Of a stretch of 64,000 nucleotides of DNA, positions 60,119 through 64,000 are shown piece by piece. How positions within the stretch are numbered: position 1 is the stretch's first letter; each line of letters starts with the position of its first letter. Position numbers and translations under genes: made by a program. Source of the stretch: Rhodobacteraceae bacterium M385 (GTDB taxonomy: Bacteria; Pseudomonadota; Alphaproteobacteria; Rhodobacterales; Rhodobacteraceae); the NCBI GenBank assembly GCA_025141835.1, contig CP081102.1:310001-374000 (forward strand), read 5' to 3'. Under the pieces are notes generated by a model. The model did no database searches. It worked only from the letters and a program-made list of their open reading frames with translations, and was not told the origin of the DNA.

Positions 60119-61162
60119 ATGAAAAAGGTTCTCTTCGCATCCACAGCGCTCGTAGCGACTGCTGGTATTGCTTCCGCAGACATCGCTCTGTCCGGCTCCG
60201 CTGAAATGGGTGTTGTTGGTGGCTCCGGCTCCACAATCACTCAATTCCACCAAGACCTCGACATCACCTTCACGATGTCCGGCGAAACAGACAGCGGCAT
60301 CACTTTCGGTGCAGCAGTTGACCTCGACGAAATCGCTGGCGGTGCCGGCGGCGCAGCCAACGATGACTGGGGCACAGCCGTATTCATCTCCGGCGACTTC
60401 GGTACGCTGACATTGGGCGACACCGACGGCGGCTTCGACGCTGGTATGGTTGAAGTTCCTGCGGGCCCAGGCTCCATCGACGACGCGCACACTTCGCACG
60501 TTGGTTGGAACGGTAACGCCGGCCTCGACGGCGCGTATGACGGTCAGATCCTGTCCTACTCCTACTCCGTATCCGGCTTCACCATCACTGGTTCGGTTGA
60601 GATGGACGACGATCGTCTTCTTGCCGCTCGTACTGTTGCAGGCGTAGCAGTAGTTGCTCAGCCTCTGAACGATGGTCTTCAGGGCGACAACATCTACGGC
60701 ATCGGCGCGCAATACACTGGTTCCTTCGGTGGCGGTTCTTACACCATCGGTGCTGGTTACCAGACAGTTAACGACATCGACGCCGTTACTGCTGGCAATC
60801 AAGGCTACGACGTTATGGGTATCTCCGCTCAGGTTACTCTGGACTCCGGTCTGGCAGTGGGCATCAACTACTCCACGATCTCCCCTGACCTGGCAGCTAC
60901 AGATGGCACGCACATGGCGATCGGCGCATCCTACGCGTTCGACGCAATCACCGTTGGCGTGAACTACGGTCAGTACGACTGGGACGCAGCCTCCTTGGCA
61001 GCTGACGCGACTGGTTTCGGCATCTCCGCAGCATACGACCTGGGTGGCGGTCTGTCCGCACAGCTCGGCTACGGTTCCAACGACGTAACCAACGCAAACG
61101 CAGGTACAACTGCACTGGGCACCTCCTCCATGTGGTCCCTGGGCGTTGCAATGTCCTTCTAA
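60119..61162 (+). CDS. Outer-membrane porin, Rhodobacter type
   Basis: The 347-residue protein has a signal peptide (about residues 1-20, cut after ASA) and a mature 16-strand-like beta-barrel pattern with alternating residues and a C-terminal Phe (VAMSF), which is the barrel-assembly signal. It resembles the general trimeric porins of Rhodobacterales. Codon use differs from the neighbours, with many GGT, GCT, TCC and GTT codons; this fits a very highly expressed gene. GAACACAAGGG precedes the ATG. A strong terminator follows. It is a single-gene unit. Confidence 0.92.
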   Translation: MKKVLFASTALVATAGIASADIALSGSAEMGVVGGSGSTITQFHQDLDITFTMSGETDSGITFGAAVDLDEIAGGAGGAANDDWGTAVFISGDFGTLTLGDTDGGFDAGMVEVPAGPGSIDDAHTSHVGWNGNAGLDGAYDGQILSYSYSVSGFTITGSVEMDDDRLLAARTVAGVAVVAQPLNDGLQGDNIYGIGAQYTGSFGGGSYTIGAGYQTVNDIDAVTAGNQGYDVMGISAQVTLDSGLAVGINYSTISPDLAATDGTHMAIGASYAFDAITVGVNYGQYDWDAASLAADATGFGISAAYDLGGGLSAQLGYGSNDVTNANAGTTALGTSSMWSLGVAMSF

Positions 61163-61187
61163 TCCACCCGGATTAGCATGATTTGGG

Positions 61188-61214
61188 AAGAGCGGGCCTT
61201 GTGCCCGCTCTTTT
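61188..61214 (+). terminator. Intrinsic terminator of the porin
   Basis: AAGAGCGGGC (61188-61197) pairs perfectly with GCCCGCTCTT (61203-61212) around CTTGT, followed by TT. A small stem CTAATCC/GGATTAG (61159-61176) covers the stop codon. Confidence 0.88.
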
Positions 61215-61233
61215 CGTTTGTGACATAGGCTGT

Positions 61234-61887
61234 ATGTCACTTGTCGATATCACCACCCGCATTTCCGCTTGCGCGCAGGCCCATGGCCGCGATCCAAGCG
61301 ACATCACCCTGATTGCCGTGTCCAAAGTTCAGCCCGCCGAGCGGGTCGAAGCCGTGTTGACCGAGGGCTACCGCATTTTTGGCGAGAACCGCGTGCAAGA
61401 GGCGCAGGGCCGTTGGCCCGCGTTCCAGGCGCAGTTCGACGGGATTGACCTGCATCTGATCGGGCCGTTGCAAACCAACAAGGCCCGCCAAGCGATGGAG
61501 ATGTTCGGCACCATCCACACCGTTGATCGCCCCAAGCTGGCCAAGACCCTTGCCCGCCTTGCCCAGGAACGCGGCGATTGCCCCGGCCTGTTTATTCAGG
61601 TGAACACGGGGGAGGAGCCTCAGAAAGCGGGATGCCTACCGTCCGAGGCCGATGCCTTTATCGCCGAAGCCCGCGCGATGGACCTGCCTGTGCGGGGGCT
61701 CATGTGCATCCCCCCGGTGGAGGAGGAACCCTCTCTCCACTTCGCGCTTCTGGCGAAAATCGCGGCACGTAACGGGTTGGACGGCCTGTCGATGGGCATG
61801 TCAGCGGATTTTGAAACAGCAATCGCCCAAGGCGCGACACATATTCGCGTGGGATCAGCGATCTTTGGGGAACGGGTGTCTTCGTAG
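61234..61887 (+). CDS. PLP homeostasis protein, YggS family
   Basis: The 217-residue protein binds pyridoxal phosphate through the Lys in IAVSKVQP (about residue 29). It has the family blocks FGENRVQEAQ (about 49-58), HLIGPLQTNK (about 72-81) and the end GLSMGMSADFETAI (about 188-201). YggS/PLPBP proteins buffer PLP and affect amino-acid pools; they have no known catalytic reaction. The ATG at 61234 lies 72 bp after the porin stop, with the porin terminator between, so it has its own promoter. Its stop codon TAG belongs to a palindromic repeat. Confidence 0.92.
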   Translation: MSLVDITTRISACAQAHGRDPSDITLIAVSKVQPAERVEAVLTEGYRIFGENRVQEAQGRWPAFQAQFDGIDLHLIGPLQTNKARQAMEMFGTIHTVDRPKLAKTLARLAQERGDCPGLFIQVNTGEEPQKAGCLPSEADAFIAEARAMDLPVRGLMCIPPVEEEPSLHFALLAKIAARNGLDGLSMGMSADFETAIAQGATHIRVGSAIFGERVSS

Positions 61888-61905
61888 ACCGGGCCTCGGC
61901 CCGGG
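61883..61905 (+). repeat. Palindromic extragenic repeat, GTAGACCGGGC type, single copy
   Basis: CGTAGACCGGGCCTCGGCCC followed by GGG matches the elements at 33739 and 33766. Its GTAG supplies the TAG stop codon (61885-61887) of the upstream gene. Confidence 0.65.
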
Positions 61906-61921
61906 TTCTTAGCCATTGGAC

Positions 61922-62431
61922 CTACAACGCCATCGCCTCGGGCACGACCAACCTTGTGCCAAGGGCGATGCGCGGCATCATCCAGCGCAGGTTTGCCCGG
62001 CTGACGGCCACACAGCCCTCGGTCTTGCGGAAGGGGCCGCGCCATTGGTGTATGAAGATGGCTGATCCCTTGCCGCGCTGCGCATCGGGCCAGTTCCAAT
62101 CGGTGACCAGCACGATGTCGTAAAGGGAATCACCACGGGCCAGACGCTCCGCCGATCCGGCGAAGGGGCGGCGGGTCGGTAGATTATAGCCTGCGCGCGT
62201 GTCATCATCGGACCAAAGATCATTAGGGCCAATCGGCTTGGCCCAATGGCAAGGCTTGGGGCCACGATCCGCACGGTAGAGACAGCCCACGATGCGGTGA
62301 ATGCCCACGGGCGTACCGCCATCGCCTTCACGTTTATCGCGCACCACGCCGCCCCGGCCCACGGTATAGGGCAGCGAAGCGCCCCAGAACCGCAGGCCCA
62401 TAGGGGTCAGGACGATGTCTTCGGGGCTCAT
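61922..62431 (-). CDS. L,D-transpeptidase (YkuD domain) without signal peptide
   Basis: The 169-residue protein is one YkuD domain with the catalytic Cys140 in RKTEGCVAVSR and His128 (IFIHQW). It would form 3-3 peptidoglycan cross-links or trim peptides. It has no clear signal peptide or LysM domain, unlike secreted L,D-transpeptidases; a cytoplasmic murein-tetrapeptide carboxypeptidase-like role is known for some short YkuD proteins. The ATG overlaps the ribA stop by four bases. Confidence 0.85.
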   Translation of the reverse strand: MSPEDIVLTPMGLRFWGASLPYTVGRGGVVRDKREGDGGTPVGIHRIVGCLYRADRGPKPCHWAKPIGPNDLWSDDDTRAGYNLPTRRPFAGSAERLARGDSLYDIVLVTDWNWPDAQRGKGSAIFIHQWRGPFRKTEGCVAVSRANLRWMMPRIALGTRLVVPEAMAL

Positions 62432-63501
62432 AACAAATGGCCGGATTTATCGCGCTTCACGTCAAGATAGGCGGCGTTGTGCAGGTTTGATTCGATCACA
62501 AGGGGAACGCGGGTGGCGACGGTGATGCCTTCGCCTTCCAACATCTCGACCTTGCGGGGGTTGTTGGTCATCAGGCGTACGGCGTCAAAGCCCATGCGGC
62601 GCAGCAGATTAGCGCCGATGCGGAAATCGCGTTCGTCATCCTCGAACCCAAGGCGGTGATTGGCCTCGACCGTGTCGAACCCCTGATCTTGCAAGGCGTA
62701 GGCGCGCATCTTGTTGGCAAGCCCAATCCCGCGCCCCTCTTGGTTAAGGTAGAGCAGCACCCCTTCACCCTCGGCCCCCATGGCCGTCAACGCGCCGTGC
62801 AGTTGCGGGCCGCAGTCGCATTTGAGCGAGCCCAAAACGTCGCCGGTGAAACAAGCGGAGTGAAGCCGCACAAGGACCGGTTCGGCGCGGTCCGGGCGAC
62901 CGACCTCGATGGCGTAATGCTCGATCTCGGCATTGTCGGGCCGGAAGATATGGAGCCGTCCGGCCCCGGCCAGCGCCATGGGCAGGCGGGCGGCAGCAAC
63001 GGGGGAAAGGGGGGTGGCGGTGGCAAGGTCATGGAGCGTGGCGGTCAGGGGCAGCACGGTCAGGCCTTCGGGCCATTGCGTGACGGTAACCCCAACAACG
63101 GCGGGCAGAAGCTGTGCCGATTTGGCGAGCAGAACAGCGGCACGGTGGAGGGCGGCGGTGCCTTCGCGATCTTCCTTGAACGGGCCTTTCAAGGGCGTGT
63201 TCATATCGCTGGCGGGGTCTGCCAGCTCGGACAACCAGCGCGCGCCCGCATCGGCGGGCATTACGATCCGAGCGATATCACCGTCGTAGACACGGACCTT
63301 CAACGTCTCGGCCCGCCAACCGGTAATGGCGGCGACGACGGGACCAAGGGTGCGCAGGGCGTCCAAGCGGTCGTCACGGGCAGTTTCGCACGCCATGACG
63401 ATCAAGGCAGCGCCGCCGTCTTGCAAGACAACAGGCAGGCCCACGCGCAGGTCACTACGGGCACGGGCGACAAGGTCCGATATGGAGGGTAAAAGACTCA
63501 T
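62428..63501 (-). CDS. ribA: GTP cyclohydrolase II with N-terminal extension
   Basis: RibA opens GTP to begin riboflavin synthesis. In the C-terminal domain (about residues 180-357) the zinc cysteines are Cys217, Cys228 and Cys230 and the catalytic region is LNQEGRGIGLANKMRAY. The N-terminal 150 residues carry AALIVMACET, which resembles a decayed RibB (DHBP synthase) domain, but the acidic DDEDRENEGD motif is absent, so RibB activity is unlikely. I start at ATG 63501. The next gene overlaps by four bases. A divergent response regulator starts 166 bp away. Confidence 0.88.
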   Translation of the reverse strand: MSLLPSISDLVARARSDLRVGLPVVLQDGGAALIVMACETARDDRLDALRTLGPVVAAITGWRAETLKVRVYDGDIARIVMPADAGARWLSELADPASDMNTPLKGPFKEDREGTAALHRAAVLLAKSAQLLPAVVGVTVTQWPEGLTVLPLTATLHDLATATPLSPVAAARLPMALAGAGRLHIFRPDNAEIEHYAIEVGRPDRAEPVLVRLHSACFTGDVLGSLKCDCGPQLHGALTAMGAEGEGVLLYLNQEGRGIGLANKMRAYALQDQGFDTVEANHRLGFEDDERDFRIGANLLRRMGFDAVRLMTNNPRKVEMLEGEGITVATRVPLVIESNLHNAAYLDVKRDKSGHLL

Positions 63502-63666
63502 GTCCCTGACATAGCCCGCCCGGCGGGGGAATTGAAACGCTGTCACGAACTGAAACATTTCCTCACAGGCGCACACACAGGCGTGAGACATGGTTACATC
63601 CATGGACAAAAGGGGCAGCGGCGCGTCATGTCAGGGCAACGGAACACGCAGACGGGAGCCCAACCA

Positions 63667-64000
63667 ATGGCAAACCTCAAGAAAATCCTTTTGGTCGATG
63701 ACGAAGACGACCTGCGCGAAGCGCTGTCCGAGCAGCTGGTGATGACCGAAGATTTCGACGTATTTGAGGCCGCCGACGGCGCGCAAGCGATGGAGAGGGT
63801 CAAGGAAGGCATCTACGATCTGGTGATCCTTGATGTGGGCCTTCCCGACACCGATGGCCGCGAGCTGTGCCGCTTGATGCGCAAGCAGGGGGTGAAATGC
63901 CCCGTGCTTATGCTGACGGGCCACGACAGCGATGCCGACACGATCCTTGGCCTTGATGCAGGTGCCAACGACTACGTTACCAAACCCTTCCGCTTCCCGG
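63667..64000 (+). CDS. Response regulator, N-terminal part (cut by window edge)
   Basis: The visible 111 residues are a receiver domain: acidic pocket in LLVDDEDDL (about residues 8-16), phosphorylation site Asp about residue 56 in ILDVGLPDTDG, the Thr switch in LMLTGHDS and the Lys in DYVTKPF (about 108). The output domain is cut off; an OmpR-type winged helix is most likely given the ending TKPFRFP. In related Rhodobacterales a similar protein is the CenR envelope regulator, but this cannot be decided here. AACCAATGG is the start context. It is divergent from ribA. Confidence 0.88.
   Translation, partial: MANLKKILLVDDEDDLREALSEQLVMTEDFDVFEAADGAQAMERVKEGIYDLVILDVGLPDTDGRELCRLMRKQGVKCPVLMLTGHDSDADTILGLDAGANDYVTKPFRFP

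Noticed and set aside
60095..61240. 381-residue minus-strand frame over the porin
   Set aside because: It is antisense to a complete porin with signal peptide and terminator; its Cys/Val-rich composition is a codon-bias artefact.

Overview
The window reads as a chromosomal segment of an alphaproteobacterium of the order Rhodobacterales, Roseobacter-like. The evidence is mixed. Directly visible are a CcrM-type GANTC methyltransferase with a GANTC cluster in its own leader, a perfect CtrA-type box (TTAA-N7-TTAAC), and an alphaproteobacterial LexA box (GAAC-N7-GAAC) in front of imuB. Gene strings known from this order are also present: leuS-lptE-holA next to a DUF3576 lipoprotein, pmbA-IMPase-DUF4170-waaA-lpxK, mutY-DUF721-dsbA, rsfS-rlmH with gpmI-envC-ctpA-rppH, and a DUF2125 protein. 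Genes are dense, on both strands, often with 1-14 nt overlaps. I see no tRNA, rRNA, CRISPR array, transposase or integrase.

Layout. 1-4.9 kb: 3' end of rnr, a lytic transglycosylase, SOS-controlled imuB, a VOC protein. 4.9-5.3 kb: a gene-free structured stretch with the CtrA box. 5.3-9.6 kb (minus): D-amino-acid aminotransferase, a secreted esterase, and dgcN-dgcA for D-glutamate use, so D-amino-acid genes are clustered. 9.8-12.7 kb: glutathionyl-hydroquinone reductase and two cobalamin genes. 12.8-18.5 kb: a second transglycosylase, a secreted protein, smc and a small lipoprotein. 18.7-33.6 kb: rsfS-rlmH and gpmI-envC-ctpA-rppH, split by a 9-kb surface-polysaccharide module (KpsM/E/T exporter, secreted propeller-RTX protein, 1200-residue double glycosyltransferase).

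33.7-38.5 kb is the accessory-looking part: a palindromic repeat cluster, a JmjC/cupin oxygenase divergent from a small Tat-exported peptide with two Asp/Asn repeats, an esterase, a membrane-tethered winged-helix regulator, small secreted proteins and one apparently frameshifted secreted peptide. 38.6-44.9 kb: rnhB, ccrM, an NAD(P)-binding protein, alkB, mutY, DUF721, dsbA. 45-52 kb (minus): Kdo/lipid A genes, IMPase, pmbA, DUF2125; the Kdo string is interrupted by two opposite-strand genes for tiny secreted peptides, one with a perfect decapeptide repeat. 52-64 kb: SDR, enoyl-CoA hydratase-like protein, flavoprotein, holA-lptE-leuS, DUF3576 lipoprotein, a major porin, a PLP-binding protein, L,D-transpeptidase, ribA and the start of a response regulator.

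How it fits together: most genes serve the envelope (two lytic transglycosylases, EnvC, CtpA, L,D-transpeptidase, WaaA, LpxK, LptE, capsule export, porin) and the chromosome cycle (Smc, CcrM, HolA, MutY, ImuB, RNase HII, CtrA/GANTC sites). Two dispersed intergenic repeat families run through the window. The best candidates for something undescribed are the JmjC oxygenase with its small Tat peptide, the repeat-peptide islet inside the Kdo operon, and the recurrent 3'-end CTTCATCTTGGC element.
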